From NCBI GenBank assembly GCA_002914805.1, contig JXTB01000168.1, positions 21,789 to 85,788 on the forward strand: a stretch of DNA of 64,000 bases, in the 5' to 3' direction. The notes under the pieces were generated by a model. That model did no database searches. It was not told the origin of the DNA and saw nothing but the letters and a program-made list of their open reading frames with translations. Origin of the DNA: Parasponia andersonii. Its lineage: Eukaryota; Streptophyta; Magnoliopsida; Rosales; Cannabaceae. Made by a program: the position numbers and the translations under genes. Positions 36,111-50,100 of the stretch are shown in pieces; the stretch's first letter is position 1, and every line of letters starts with the position of its first letter.

Positions 36111-39060
36111 GTTTTTTCTTCTCAGTTCTTTGTTTGTTGCTGGTTTTTATTAGTTATGCGTTCACTGTTTGTTTATCATTATATTATTTTATTTATTTCT
36201 CTCTCTTTTTAGATTTTTATGGTAAAAAGTTCGAACTTTGATCAATCCAAAAAGAAATACAAGAAAACAAATGTAAAAGCTCTGTGTTGGGTTTGCTTGC
36301 ATTGCATGTTCTTGGGAGGTGATTGGCTGAGAAATGGGGTCCACCGCTCCCATGCCTGCACATGTAGAGAACTTGTCACTTTGTGTTTGCAATTAAATAC
36401 TTTGGAATTGGGGGGTGGGGTTGGTTCATTTGTGTTGTTGACTTGTGCCATGGATTTTATTGCATTGAGACAGAATCAGCTTAGCTATTGGATATATAGT
36501 ATATACCTACCAAAAAAAAATAAAAAAAATAAAAAAAACCAAACCTATTAGGCACTGCCCACCATCCCCTGACTTTGTCAAGAAAATTTTTTCATGCTTT
36601 CTCGCCTTCCCAAGTGTCCAATACTTGTATTTCTCTCACATTCCTCAATAATGAGAGGGTTTCTTAGAGAACACACTAAAGAAGTATTGCAATGTAATGA
36701 ATAGATGCATATAAAACAATGCATACGTGGTCTTAGCCATACATAAGTACGTAATTTATTATAAAAATTATATTTAGAGTTCTCATTTTTATCTGAATAA
36801 TACCATAAAACACACATAGTATTATTTTTTTTTTAAAAAATAGGACTTAACTAATGACCACCACTTGTAGTATCTAATATAATATTACAAGATGTATTAA
36901 TTTATTTTTGACGAATTATAATTAATAAATTAAGTTTTATATAAATTTAATTAAAAATATAATTATAATTAATTAATAATAAATTAATATTTGTTAGACA
37001 GCCTGAATTCCTTTAGCATTATTATTTCTATTAGTGTGTTGCACCCAAACTTCTGCCCTTTAATATTTTTCAATGCATATAGTATATACGATCCGATCTA
37101 AATTAAACCAATAGAAATGCATCATGCATTATATTTACATATAAAGGTTTGAAAAAAAAGTGTTTCCTTCAAATCTCCAACCCTTTTTCCTTTAAAAAAA
37201 AAAAAAAAAAAAATCTCCAAGCCTTTTTGTTTTTGGTTTCTTTCCCCCTCCGGAAGTGAATTTATTTCTTCCACTTAATAGGGATATTAGTCAGAAAAGA
37301 AAGCGAAATATGGATTTAGATTACTAAAAAGCAGAGGCCTCTATTCTCTCCAATGCTTGAATTACATTTATTTTTTGTCTGCTTTTCTATTTGACGTGAG
37401 ATGGGCCTAATGACCGGACCACAAAGATGTCCAGTCGTTCAATATGCAAATTGGAAAGAGGGGGTTGCTTTCACTTCAGCATTCATGATCATGAAGCATG
37501 TGGGGTCAGCTTATCTTAGGTTTTTAACTTTGGAAAACATTGCCAGTAAGTAAAGCCTATTAATTTTATTATGTATAAATGAACATATATCATGTATGCA
37601 TTGTTTGAAATGAAATTGAGATTAAAGGGTAGTAGTATCTTATCTTATAAAATGCGCCTGCTAAAGTCTAAAAGCCAATTTTTTGTACACATTGGATGCT
37701 GAATTTGTTGGGGACTTGTGTTGTGTTCAAAGAAGAAAGAGAAAGCAAAGACTTATAAGTGGGCTTTTTTCTGATGGCACCACCGCACGCTTCAGGGTGG
37801 TTGCAAATTGCAATGCCATGACAAAATAACACTTCGAAAAAAAAAATCCTTTTTGGTTTGGACACAAAACTTTCCTATTTTAAAACTTCCCTGCCTTCCC
37901 CAAATGGGTCTCTTCTCTCTTTCTTTCTTTTTTTTTTTTTAAAAATTTATTTTTAAATAAAAAAAAAGTTATATGTGAATCTCTTGCCAAAGAACAAAGG
38001 ATCCAACTTTATGGGATTTGTTATGTTACTGTGGGTTTAGATTTAAAAGAAGAGTAAAAACTGTAAAGGAAAATAGTAGTAAGATTGTAAGAGGAGGATT
38101 GATTAATGAATAGTGGGATTCATATAAATTCAAATTATGAACATTATTATATAATAGCGTGTAATAGCGTGCAGAGGAGAAGAGTCAAAACTGAAGAGAT
38201 TAATGAAGTTGTTTATCAAATAAAAAAAAAAAAAGAAAAAAAGAAAAGAGAGATAAATGAAGTCAGAGAGAGAGAAGGCTAAGCGTTGGTTACAGCTGTA
38301 TTCACGACCTCGCTCTTACTTTTTCTTTCTCATTACATTACACATGTATCTTTTTTAAAAGCAAAAATTCCAATAACCAATTATAATTATAACATCATAA
38401 CCAATATTATTTTGTAATTATATCAAATTTATTATTTTTCTTGCTCGTCAGCATCTCACACATGTTTCATCACTCTCTATTCTTTATATGCTATTTCTAT
38501 TACTATAGGGTATATGCCCTTGTTTTGTCAATCTCTATGACCATACAGCTCAATCTCATTCATTCATTCATTTATTTGGGTATTAAAATTTTGTTATAAA
38601 AACGAGTTTCCAAAATGCATCTATGGCAAATGGAGAGAGTGGCTGGTAATTGTGAGGACTAACTGCCGAGGCTTAACTCTTTAAGAAGAGCTAGCCAAGG
38701 CCTCCTATTCCTATTTCTATATAGCCTGCTATCGTTGCTGTGTCCTCGTGATGCGTTCACAGTCCACTTGTCATGATTTGATATCCAAACAACAATAACA
38801 AAAAACCAATAATACCCACTTCCTTAATTTCCCCATCTCCGTGTGTTTTCAACTAACCCCTCTTTGGAATTTTTTAAGGCTTACCATGCCTTGGCTTCCC
38901 TTGGCTCAGTTCCTATGAATGAAACCAAACCAAACTCTAAAGAAGACTGAAGAATGATTATTTCTATGTTTCCAAAGTCCAAACCATTACCATAGGACTG
39001 TTGAGTGAGAAGAAACCAAATAGTATTACTATATTAGACTATTAGCATACATATTAATAC
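36111..39060. promoter_or_regulatory. Gene-free region upstream of ASG1-type gene
   Basis: Three kilobases without a recognisable gene. The stretch at about 36280-36480 is noticeably less AT-rich than its surroundings, has an open frame of 110 codons without family features, and could be regulatory or a non-coding RNA. Other marks are A/T homopolymers near 37190-37214 and 37930-37965, and a GAGAGAGAGA patch near 38266. Confidence 0.35.
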
Positions 39061-39152
39061 ACACAATATCTCTTCCCCTTTCTCCCTTTCTCTATGCTGT
39101 TTCTCCTTTTGCTTGCTGCTATGCCTTCCACTTCTCAATTGAGGTGAGTTTG

Positions 39153-39197
<45 letters not shown>

Positions 39198-41291
39198 ACT
39201 TTTGCTTTTATCTTTTATCTTTTATTTTTTATTTTTACTTTCGGAGTTGTTCCTTGTTGGTGGGTGTTTGAGTTTTGAGTTTCCGATTGTTATAAACTTA
39301 TGCTGACTTCAGTTTCAACGCGGTTCTTAATTCGTTCGTGTTTTAACTTGGTTTACCTTGTTTTGGGGTTATGTTGATGCTTCCCCACTTACCACTAACC
39401 AACTTCTTCAATATTTACTTATCTCAAAGTTTCTGCTTTAATCTGTACCCTTGGAACCCTTTGTTTTTCAGTTGATTGATGAAAATGGGACACTATAGCC
39501 TGAAAACTGAAGCTTTCTTTTGAGTCTTTGACTTATTAGGATGTAATCCATGCAAAACTATATTTGACTGTAATTACATAATCTGTCTTCTTAGTTTCAT
39601 GGGAGGAAAAGGAAATTTGGAGTTTTTCCCATCATCGACATTCATAATTGTACAAGGATAACCTGCTCAGAAACACTAGATTAGAAAAACTAATCATCTT
39701 GCATTTCATTACTTGTTTAATAGTGTCACAACTTTGAAGCATAGCCTCTGTTCACTCAATTGTTTTTAACACATCATTCAATTAGAGCAGTTACAAAATA
39801 TAAGATAACTTTTACTATTATGTTACTGTCATAATGTAAATTTAATTGGGTGTAGAAAGAAAATGACACCAAAACTAGACATCTAAGAACATTGCTGATG
39901 AGGGCATGTAGCATGCATCCAAAAGTCCAATCCTCTCAGACTTGTTAGAAATGTTTCATCCTACTTGAGTGTGTCTAACTTGTCGGTTACAACGTGTAGC
40001 AATATATTCGAATTTGTTACCCAGCTTTGCTTATTCTCTCTACTTACGAATGCCACAAATGTTCATTACAAAAGGTTAGACAAGGCTTCCTTTCTTCAGT
40101 GCATCGATTCACATGCTTTTCGTTCTCTCGAGTTCTTTCTGAAGAGGAAAACAGAAGTATTTTGAAGAAAGAACGATCTTATGTACTTCCATTATCATTC
40201 AGATTATTTTGTGGAGAAGCTTTTAAAAGGCAACTTGGGGGGTTAAGAACAAGATGAACTCAATCCTTCGCATGCATGGAAATTAAATTCAAAGTATCAT
40301 CAAATAATATAACACCTTACTACTTTCATATGGCGAGTTTTCCAACCTTAAGAAAATAAATTATTCGTGTGTCTTGCCATGCGCCCTGTGTCAGTCATTA
40401 TAGTAAGAAAAAGATAATAAGGGTGACAGTAAGAGACTGAGTAGTTCAAGTGGTTGAGTATCAGAACAACTAACCTGATAAAAAAAGACAAGCCGAAGCC
40501 TTTTCTGCCTTGAATGTCGGTGTATTAAGTGCCATTTGTGCAGCATGTTCATGCCTCGTACTGATGGAGTGCCCTGATGAAAGGTATAACTGTTAAGATG
40601 AGTTATCAGGTTGATCAAAACTATTGAGGTAGAGGTAGACTTTTCTTCTCTTTCATGGTTATGTTTCACTCTCTTTATTGTTAGATAATTATACCACTTT
40701 GTATAAATGTGATCATTACTAGTGTGCAAAACTTTGCATTTCCCGTGCTTTATCTCTAGCTCTGTTTGGTTCTATAAGCTGAGCTTGTTATTAAATCGGA
40801 GGAATTGTAGAAAGGTTAGAGCATTGGTTTTTTATTACCTTTTTTTCCAAAATAATATCCACCATGGAACTTGGAGTTCTATGTTCAATCATATACTACA
40901 TTAATTAACCTCTGGATTGACAGGCTGCTCCTTGGGTGCAAAGGGTCAAGGAACTCCAAAATTTTGACAACATTAGTGTGATTGTGTGAGCCTGTGGCTA
41001 TGAATTCATAAAGAGTTGTCAATACATGTGACTACATTTGGACATAGTAACGTTGTAATATGTTTCTTCTTTTATTTGAGACACTAATCTTTGTCATATT
41101 CTAACTTTTATGGTCATCTAAGAGTTCTACTTCTATGAAAAGATTTTGTTTAGGCGCTTTTTACTCTCAACTATTGAATTAACGAGCATTTTGTTTATGA
41201 TCTAATTATTGCTCATCTCTTGATGTAGTGGGGTTCTTGACCTGTACAAGACTACATCTTTTGGTACAATGGGGCGACATTTTTGACCAGG
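39061..41291 (+). promoter_or_regulatory. Probable 5' leader with intron(s) of ASG1-type gene, incl. (CT)n
   Basis: A pyrimidine-rich block (about 39070-39110) is followed by TTGAGGTGAGT, a strong donor, then a (CT)n tract at about 39154-39194. An acceptor-like TTGACAG at about 40921 precedes plain sequence, and further acceptor-like sites occur before the ATG at 41292. A non-coding first exon with a roughly 1.8-kb leader intron is the likeliest reading, but cDNA would be needed to fix it. The exon-1 candidate has a small upstream ATG (ATGCCTTCC near 39121). Confidence 0.4.
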
Positions 41292-43193
41292 ATGGATCCT
41301 CAGGCTTTTATTAGGTTGTCAATAGGCTCACTGGGATTGAGGATTCCTGGAACAGCCTTGAACTCTACAAAGTCTGAGTTTCATGCATTCTCTTCCCCAT
41401 GTTTATGTGAAATTCGTCTTCGAGGTTTCCCTGTGCAGACAACTTCTGTGCCTTTAATATCTTCTCCTCAAACCACACTTGATTCTCATAACATTGCATC
41501 CAGTTTTTATCTTGAAGAATCTGATTTGAAAGCATTATTAGCACCTGGCTGCTTCTATAGCACTCATGCTTGCTTGGAAATTGCTGTTTTCATGGGGAGG
41601 AAGGGATCCCATTGTGGTGTCAGCATCAAAAGGCAACAAATTGGGACTTTTAAGCTAGTGGTTGGTCCTGAATGGGGTGAAGGGAAGCCAGTAATTCTTT
41701 TCAACGGGTGGATAGGTATTGGAAAAAGCAAGACAGACACTGGAAAACCAGGTGCGGAGCTTCACTTGAGAGTGAAAGTGGATCCCGATCCTAGATATGT
41801 TTTCCAGTTTGAAGATGTAACCAGATTGAGTCCTCAAATAGTACAGCTTCAAGGCACCATCAAGCAGCCAATTTTTAGTTGCAAGTTTAGTCGAGACAGG
41901 TGATATGCAATCTCTGTAGTTTCTTTTGTAAATATTTAGAACATCTATGCAAACGATCACCTAATTAACTCCCTTTTACTGGTTGCAGTTGACAAGTGAA
42001 ACTTATTTAATGTCAGTATGCATAACCAAGAAAAAATGGCAAAGAATCGAAGAGATCATTTACAGTGTTGGTTGTAAAGAAAACCACAAGCTTTCGTAAC
42101 CTTCCAAAAATATTCATTATAGTTCCAGATACCAATAAGCGAACTGTTAGCTAAATTATTGTTGCAAGACCATGATGCTTGAATCAAACTGCATTTTCGG
42201 CAAAGTCATCCACTTTTTCACTACATTTGCTTTTGTCTACCCCTACTTTTGGAGATTAGCCTTTTCCTTTTTCACGTATGATTTCATGTCCTGTTTTGTT
42301 TTTCTTTCTTCTGTCAGGTTCTTATTAATACTAGAAGCAGAAAATCAAGTGGTCATCTCCATCAAATAAAATCTTTTATTTACGAAATTGATTTTTGTAT
42401 TGGTACTTTGCTACTTTACTAGTAGGTGGAACCACAAAAGGCTGCTCTTTGTTTTCATGTACTTGGGTCGTCCGTGAGACTTATGATACTTGTATGAATC
42501 AACAGGGTGCCCCAGGTAGATCCTTTGAGCTCTTACTGGTCAGGTTCTGGAGACAGTTCTGATCTTGAGTGCGAAAGAAGAGAGAGGAAGGGATGGAAGG
42601 TGAAGATACATGATCTTTCTGGCTCGGCTGTTGCGGCAGCCTTCATGACAACCCCATTTGTGCCATCAACAGGTTGTGATTGGGTTGCCAAATCCAACCC
42701 AGGAGCTTGGTTGATTGTTCGTCCTGATGCTTGCAGGCCTGAGAGCTGGCAGCCGTGGGGAAAGCTTGAAGCATGGCGTGAACGTGGCCTTAGGGACTCT
42801 GTTTGCTGCAGATTTCGGCTTATGTCTGAAGGTCAGGATGGAGGAGAGCTTCTCATGTCTGAGATTTATATCAATGCTGAAAAGGGAGGGGAGTTTTTCA
42901 TAGACACTGACAGGCAGATGCCAGCAGCAGCAGCAGCAAGTCCAATCCCAAGCCCGCAAAGCAGCGGAGACTTTGCAGCACTGGGTCCAGTTGTTGGAGG
43001 CTTTGTCATGAGCTGTAGGGTGCAGGGGGAAGGGAAGAGTAGCAAGCCACTGGTACAGCTAGCCATGCGTCACATAACATGTGTTGAGGATGCGGCCATC
43101 TTCATGGCTCTTGCAGCTGCTGTTGATCTCAGTATTGAGGCATGTCGGCCTTTCCGTCGGAAGATAAAGAGAGGGTCATGCCATTCTTTATGA
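41292..43193 (+). CDS. ASG1: DUF1005 protein, ASG1-like
   Basis: Predicted 431-residue plant-specific DUF1005 protein from exons 41292-41899 and 42506-43193 (1296 nt, TGA). The N-terminus MDPQAFIRLSIGSLGLRIPG is the DUF1005 opening (MDP, F-R-L, G-L). Further marks are CLCEIRLRGFPVQT, a CFYS / CLEIAVFMGRKGSHCGV block, FSCKFSRDR at the splice junction, then GWKVKIHDLSGSAVAAAFMT, WVAKSNPGAWLIVRPD, CCRFRLMSEGQ and a C-terminal MRHITCVEDAAIFMALAAAV. The second exon has an Ala run (MPAAAAASPIPSP). The ATG at 41292 was chosen because it starts the conserved MDP motif. ASG1 of Arabidopsis (At5g17640, from memory) is an abiotic-stress-induced gene of this family; biochemical function is unknown. Assignment to ASG1 rather than another DUF1005 paralogue rests mainly on the neighbouring genes. 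Confidence 0.88.
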
Positions 43194-44129
43194 ATACAAG
43201 AAAACATAAAAAGCAAAAATGAAACGGATTACGAACGAGTACATAACGACTCTACTTTTATCTTTTTAATTGTTGGAACATCTGGGATTGTGTACAGTAC
43301 AGGAGGAACTAAATTGTGTTTTCTCTAAGAACATGTCGAGTCATGGTAGTGTAGTTTGGATCTGCAACAATTGGCAGTATTTTACCCGTGAACTTGAATT
43401 GACGACCAGTTTAGTCAGCACTTGGGATCGGAAACGAAAACCGATTGGCCTAGTTACGGCACCTTTTTTTTTTTTCTTTTTCTTAAGGTGGTTGGTGGAA
43501 GATCACCTCCTTAGCTTCTCTTAGTTTGTTATATTGTGGGATTACGAGGAGGGAGAGAAACCAGAATTTAATTAGATAAAACTCCCTTCAGCTAACACAC
43601 ACCATCAGCAGTTCAATCTTGCCACACACCAGTATCAAACTTAGCAATCAAGTAGTGACTGGTGACGAATTGATCATGTTATTTTCTTCAATAAGGGAAT
43701 TATGAAATTCTAAGGAGGGGGAACTTTTAACTCCGAACTTCCAACAAATCCCTGAACTTAAAATATTTTGAATCAGAACATCATATGCTACACAAAAGAA
43801 AACTCCCATGATAAGAGTGTGCACATGTGACACATAAAAAGATGTTGAACTCCATAGCAGAAAACATACAGAATGACAAAATACAAGGAAAGAATAATCA
43901 GTACACAGATGACACAAAGTTAACAAGAAGCTCTTCACTATGCTACCTAATCAATGAACTATCCTAAAGCAAAATCCTTTTGGAAAATGTGTTCAATATC
44001 CCATTTTATTCTTTCCTTGAGCAAGTTCACTGCTTCCCCCAAACTACATTTCAAGCCTCTTATGTACGTGCTTACTGTAACACAAGTATACTACACTAAC
44101 CTAGAACCACAGCTACATGCTTTTCATTA
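43194..44129. other. Convergent 3' spacer
   Basis: Between the stop codons of the ASG1-type gene (+) and the large minus-strand gene. Short open frames only, no family features. Should include both polyadenylation regions. Confidence 0.45.
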
Positions 44130-47100
44130 TCAATGTTTCCTTTCCCACTTCCCCTCGCGTCTACCATCTCGTTCCCTACGTTCTACCACCTGCCTAGATT
44201 TGCTCCCTCGGGATCCATGCCTCTGTGCAGACCCATATCCACCAACCTGTCCGTCAAATGCTGAAGCCAAGTCTGGATCCCCAACACTACCAGTGTCACC
44301 TGAGTCCTTGCTTCCATCTATATTCTCTTCATAACTGCTGCCGCATTCATCTAGACGATCACGTGATTGCAAAATGGTAGGAAGCTGGCCAGAAAATTGT
44401 CGGGACCCAGAGAGTACAACAGTAGGCATGGACGCCATAGAAGAACTGGTAGAGGTTTCAAGCTGCAAGCTGCCACTAGTACTTGTTCTTGTGCTCCCTT
44501 CATTGCCCGCTCTTCCATTTTCCCTTTCACGATACCTTTCCCGGGGCCGGCTGCAGGTGAAGACAGAAAATTATAAGGCCCAATTATATGCCATCAATGA
44601 TTACTGGCAAAGTAACTTAACTTAAATCATTTCATATTACAACAAATAGCCAGCCAGGGACTGTTCAATTATCCATAAATTCGTGCTAATAAATACACAG
44701 ACAAATTCATTTTATGACAGAAATATAGCAGATAAAAATCCACTGCCTCCCACGGAACTTTATATGAATTCTACAATACATAGATAATAATTCAGTCAAA
44801 TAACAATATTACTGAAGAAATATAGTAGCAATAGGAGACAAGAAAATTTCACCAGCTGAAAGAGAGAAATATTGGGCAGTTTCCATGACTGACATAAGGC
44901 TTACCCACTATGAGTGGAAGAAGAAAAGTCACGCCTAGATGGCCGTACTCCTGATTCAGCCTGCTCCAACTCCCGCTGAAGTTCTCTCTGCATATGGTCG
45001 AGATATTAAAACCAGAAGCCCAGATAAAATAATCTTAGAGACAAAGTAAACATAATCCTAAAACTCTCTCTGCGTGTTTATTGAGGCTGCTAGAATGAAA
45101 GATTTTAAAAACGAATAACTGAAGTCCGTTTTAGTAAGCAAATGAACTGGTACCATCAAGAGTGGAGAAACAATATACTTCCTTGATGATGGCAACTTCA
45201 TAAATTAAACAGTGTAAAGGGAAAAGGTAAAAAGGCCTGAATTCTCAACAGAAGAGAAAATGTATTTGCATTCACCCATCCAAAATATATATAGATAACT
45301 GGTGAGAGAATGATGGATTAAACTAGGAATCATTATTGTTATTATTATTATTATTATTTATTATCTATTTTTATTTAAATTAATATTGGGATTTATTGAG
45401 TCATTTCCCAATTGTATTTGGTTTCCTATTCATGTTTAGTTTTCCTATTATTTAGTTTCCTATCTCAGGTTTACGTTTCCTGTCTGGTGTTATAGCTTGT
45501 CTGTACATAAGCCTCTCTATGTCCATTAATTTTAAGACTTGATTTATGAAAGATACACTTTTCAGACTCTCTCTCTCTCTCTAAATTAATCTCATTCTCT
45601 CTCTAAACTTCCTCTCTCCTTCTAATTCATCTAAAACGCTTCTCTTTCTTTTCTCCTTCTAGTTCTACATCACAGAGATTATAATATAAATTTGGAAGCT
45701 CTGTTCTTTCTTTCTTCCACTTCTTTATAGCCATTAATCCCAACTACTTGAGGATTTGTACATGAAATATAGTCGGTTAATAATTACATACCATATCAAC
45801 TGTAACCAAGTTTGTAGAATGCATCCAAAAAGCAATGCGTTCTTCAAAAATTTATAGGCAGATAGATTTTGCAAGGGTTTATACCTGTGTTTGCCTCTCC
45901 TTCTCCATATCAAGATTGTGTCTCAGTTCGCTGGTTTTTGCACGCTCTAGTTCTAGCAATCGCTGTCTCTCAATTTCCTTCTCAGCTTCAGCTGCTCTCT
46001 CCCTAAAGGATGAAAGGTCAATAATATTTGTTACATCGCCAAATTATATATCCATCAAATCTTTGCTGCTGAAGAATACGAGATAAGTTTATTAGGATGT
46101 AACACCTATCAAGTTCTCGTAAATGCTCTGCTTCTCGTACAGCTGCCTCTTCTAAATATTTTTGACGGTTGTGTCTCATAAGAAGTTTTCTCTGCCTGCG
46201 AACTGCTATGTCTTCTTGGAGCTTGGATTTTTCTCTAATAGTAGAAGAAGAAGACAACAAAGTACCAATATGAGAGACCCCCAATTAAATTTTCCCAAAA
46301 GACAGAAAGAAAGAAAAGCAAACAAAATTGCTTGAAGAGCTCCATAAAGCTCTATTTCTTCTAAAGATTGGCAAAGAAATAGACTCCACATCTCCACCTT
46401 AACCACCAATGTTGGGGACTATATAGACTTTAGTGTGTGGGGGAAAAAAAAAGGTGTGGGGAAAAAAAAAAGGTGTATATATTGCAGTAAAAGGGATTTT
46501 GTAATCAGTTGGAAAGGAAGTCTATTCCACGCAAGTTAAGACTTTATTTTTTATAAGATAACTTAAGGGACTTGAACGCCAATACAATTTAGACCACAGC
46601 GGGAGTAAGTGGGAGTAAACTCTACAATTTGGTAAAACGTAACATTTAAGTATTCAAAACCCTCTCAAACTGACACCTTTCGAACAGATACAAAGATGAA
46701 GCTTTTAAAGGTTTAGACACAAATATGCCCTTCAACTAAGTCTCTTGCTAGTCAGTCAAACTCGCTTCTGATATTAATCTACAAGGGCCTAAGAAAGAAA
46801 GGGCTACTTTGCCAGCAGCCAAGCCATAACTTCATACCAAATTCTTAACAAGTACAAATGCACTTCTATCACATAAACAGTTTGACTACTTTATTTTTAC
46901 AAAAGTCAAATATTTATTCGGGAGGAAAAAAAAAATTAGAGGACTAAGTGGCCTTTAAAAAGAAATTAACTACCAAACAAGAGGAATCAACTTAATCTAC
47001 CAATTCTCCTTCTTTCTTTCCCACTCAAATTAAACAATACAAAACAGAAAACAAAATTAGTACATACAGGGAACGAATGGACTCCTTGATTTGCTGAAGG

Positions 47101-50100
47101 CGCAAATCATCTTTCACAGTAGCTGGAAAACGAAGTAACAAAAACAAACACAGCATAAGTATTAAAAATAAACATTAAAGGCAATAAAGTCCTCAGACAG
47201 CAAATAAACATAAAAGTGAGCAGAGCAAAACATAATTTACATGCTAGTAAAGGAATCTGACATGCTTCTTTGGAATCACTAGATGATTCCTGTCGTGCCT
47301 GTTCTTTTTGAAGAATATAAAATTCCATTTCAGCTTCCTCCAGTTCCTGTAATGTTTACGATTAAAATTTGGGAATAGCTTGAAAATGAAAAATGACACT
47401 AATTATAGCGCAGCTTACCATGACTTCTTGGTCTACTTTGTTGGAGAAGAAATCAAAGTATGACTTAACAGATGTTAAATTGGCCATGACCTATCAGAAA
47501 CTGTAAATTACCAACTATAACAAGAAAAGGCAATACGAAAAGACAGTATTGAATGGCTACAAGAAATTTTGATAATCCGTGCCAAATGGACACCAAACAA
47601 GTTCTTTAAAAATGGGGAAAAAATGAAAAATACACATCTAAGTGAGTACACGTTATGTAAAACAAGCACAACCCGAAGGGTAAATCCAGTGAACAAGATA
47701 CAGCTTATTTCTTTGTCTTACTTGGTGTGCTATCTTATTCTCCTCTTTCTAATGGAAATAAATCATAGCAGCTAAAGATAGCCACAGTCAGGTAAACATT
47801 TTGAAATGCACATACATTACAATTTAATAGTCAATACAAGCATATACTATGAATTTCAACTAATGAAGTTTATTACCTGAAGAATCGCTTCACGTGTACT
47901 CACAAAATCTGGGTTGATTTGTTTTGAAGAACTCGCAGTTAGTACTTCCCTTAGAGCCTTAAATGCAAATGTTGTACAATGAAGTAACAGCAGTTAGACG
48001 TAAAACTTGTCCATCATACTTAAATACAACTCAGGAAAATGAAAGTTCGCATAGAATTTAACAACTCCATTATGCTGTACAATATACTGAAACTTAAGCC
48101 TGAACCTACCACATACCTCTTTAGCTTCAACCTCATCATCTTTCAATCGACACAAAATTTGGCAAGCCCTTTTTTCAAGATCGCCAATCCTACTTTCTAC
48201 AAAAGGCAGGATACAATAAATAAGTTGAGGGCAATGAATACCCTCAATTCTAGATATAAAAGTACATGCACACATACAACTACTTACATATATATAAATT
48301 AAATAATAGAGCTATACCAGATTTCAACAATCCTAAAGTCTCAATATTTCTCCAAACATTTTGTGGAATCAGAGAAATATCTTCAGGAGGACTGTACAGA
48401 CAAGCACCAGCAATAAGTGCCAATGAAAGTCGTAGCAAGGGGCCCTCAAAAGTTGGTTGACCAAGCTTTCCCAGACCATGAACACTATCTGCTGATGCCA
48501 GGAAAGATTGCAATTGGTGCCTTCGAGCAAATGGGATAAAATGTACAAGAAGGGCCATTGCACATTTTCTAAGATGCAAAGATACATCAGATGATGCTAT
48601 CACAACAACAACATCCCATGTACTTGATACCAAATAACAGATCGATGACTCAGGAATTGTTGCAAATAGGCCAGGGGAAGATAAATTGCTGCAACAACTA
48701 AAATCTTGTAGGTCAGGTCTTCCATTCATATCTTGGCCAACAAGTTTTCCCAAGAGCTGAAGTGCTATAAAGCGTTGTTCAGGTTCCGGATGACCCAACA
48801 GCACACAGAACAGGTTGACCAGAGAAGTCTCACATTCATTAACGGCATGGATGTCTCTAGCAAGTAAACTTGACAACCATTTATCCGTCCGCAAACGCCA
48901 AGCAATTTTTGGTGCACCGCATGAATTATTTTTTATAGCAGAACAAATAAGACCAATGACATCACTCAGTGCAAAACAATGGGGTACTCCAAGTAAACAA
49001 TCAAGCATCGCAGATGCAACTTCCCAGCAACCCTTTTCTTGAAGGGTCAGAATAGTTTCAGAAATTCCTTCGAGACCAGCTCTCCAATGAACAAGGAATG
49101 GGTCAACTGACTTAGATGTACTAGAACTTTCACTGTCATTGTCTTGCACATTATCAGCTTTTTGTGCAACTGATGACAAACACCTTAAGTATATAAAACA
49201 TTCTGCCGATGTTATGGTAAGCTTCCGAGTCAATTGATAATGAAGATTCCAACACAACTCAGTCGCTGGGTTAAGCTTAGTAATGAGAACCTCTAAGTCT
49301 TTGGCAAATTCTACTATTTCCTCGGCGGATAAATTGAGAACTTTCTGATTTAAATTAGCAGCATTGTTATCCTCCAACTTAGTTTGGACTTTGTTCAGTG
49401 AGCCTTGGTAGACATCACAGAGAAACCCTAATTGTGACTCTGAGTTGTTGCCTGAGTGTCTATCAACGGACGGCTGAAGTGGAACAGTGCCAAACACTTG
49501 TAAAATCTGGACTAACAAGAGTTTGCAACTTTGCATAACATTCTGAAATGCAAAAAGGTAGTCATAGAAAGAACTTGTTGGTTCGAAAGAAGTAAATTTA
49601 GCCCAGGACAACAAGGACTGAAGCATCTCCTTTCTACGTTGAATAGACAGATCAGGAAAGACAGAAGCCAAAATGAAAATTGTCAGTCCTCTACTATATG
49701 CTTCTTCAGGAGCCCGGTCCTGGTTCTCTTGAGGTCTAATGTTATTGAAAAGCTCATCAAAGCACAATGACTCAAAATTAAGACACAAGTCATCATGTAA
49801 TAGTCTTTCCTCATCAGACACCTTGCTTAAGGAATATGAAATGATTGGCTTCGACAAACACAATACAGAATCAATAACTGAAACATCACAATATGAAGCT
49901 CTAGAAAGGGACAGAAGCACTTGCACTACTCTAGGAATCTCAGGCACCATAGCTTCCATGTGCTCAGTTATGATGGCTTCTAATACATAAAGGATAACCA
50001 CCTTAGCATTCTTTGCAACGTAACCTTTCAAATAATCAGAACTACTTTGAGAAGCCATTCGCTCCACATGATAAAACGGCCATGAACACAACTCAGAGAA

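Noticed and set aside
36219-36551. 110-codon open frame (+)
   Set aside because: Ends in a Lys/Asn-rich low-complexity stretch from A-runs, with no domain or splice context; treated as non-coding.
40437-40475. tRNA A-box-like text (TAGTTCAAGTGGTTGAG)
   Set aside because: No B-box or cloverleaf within the expected distance.
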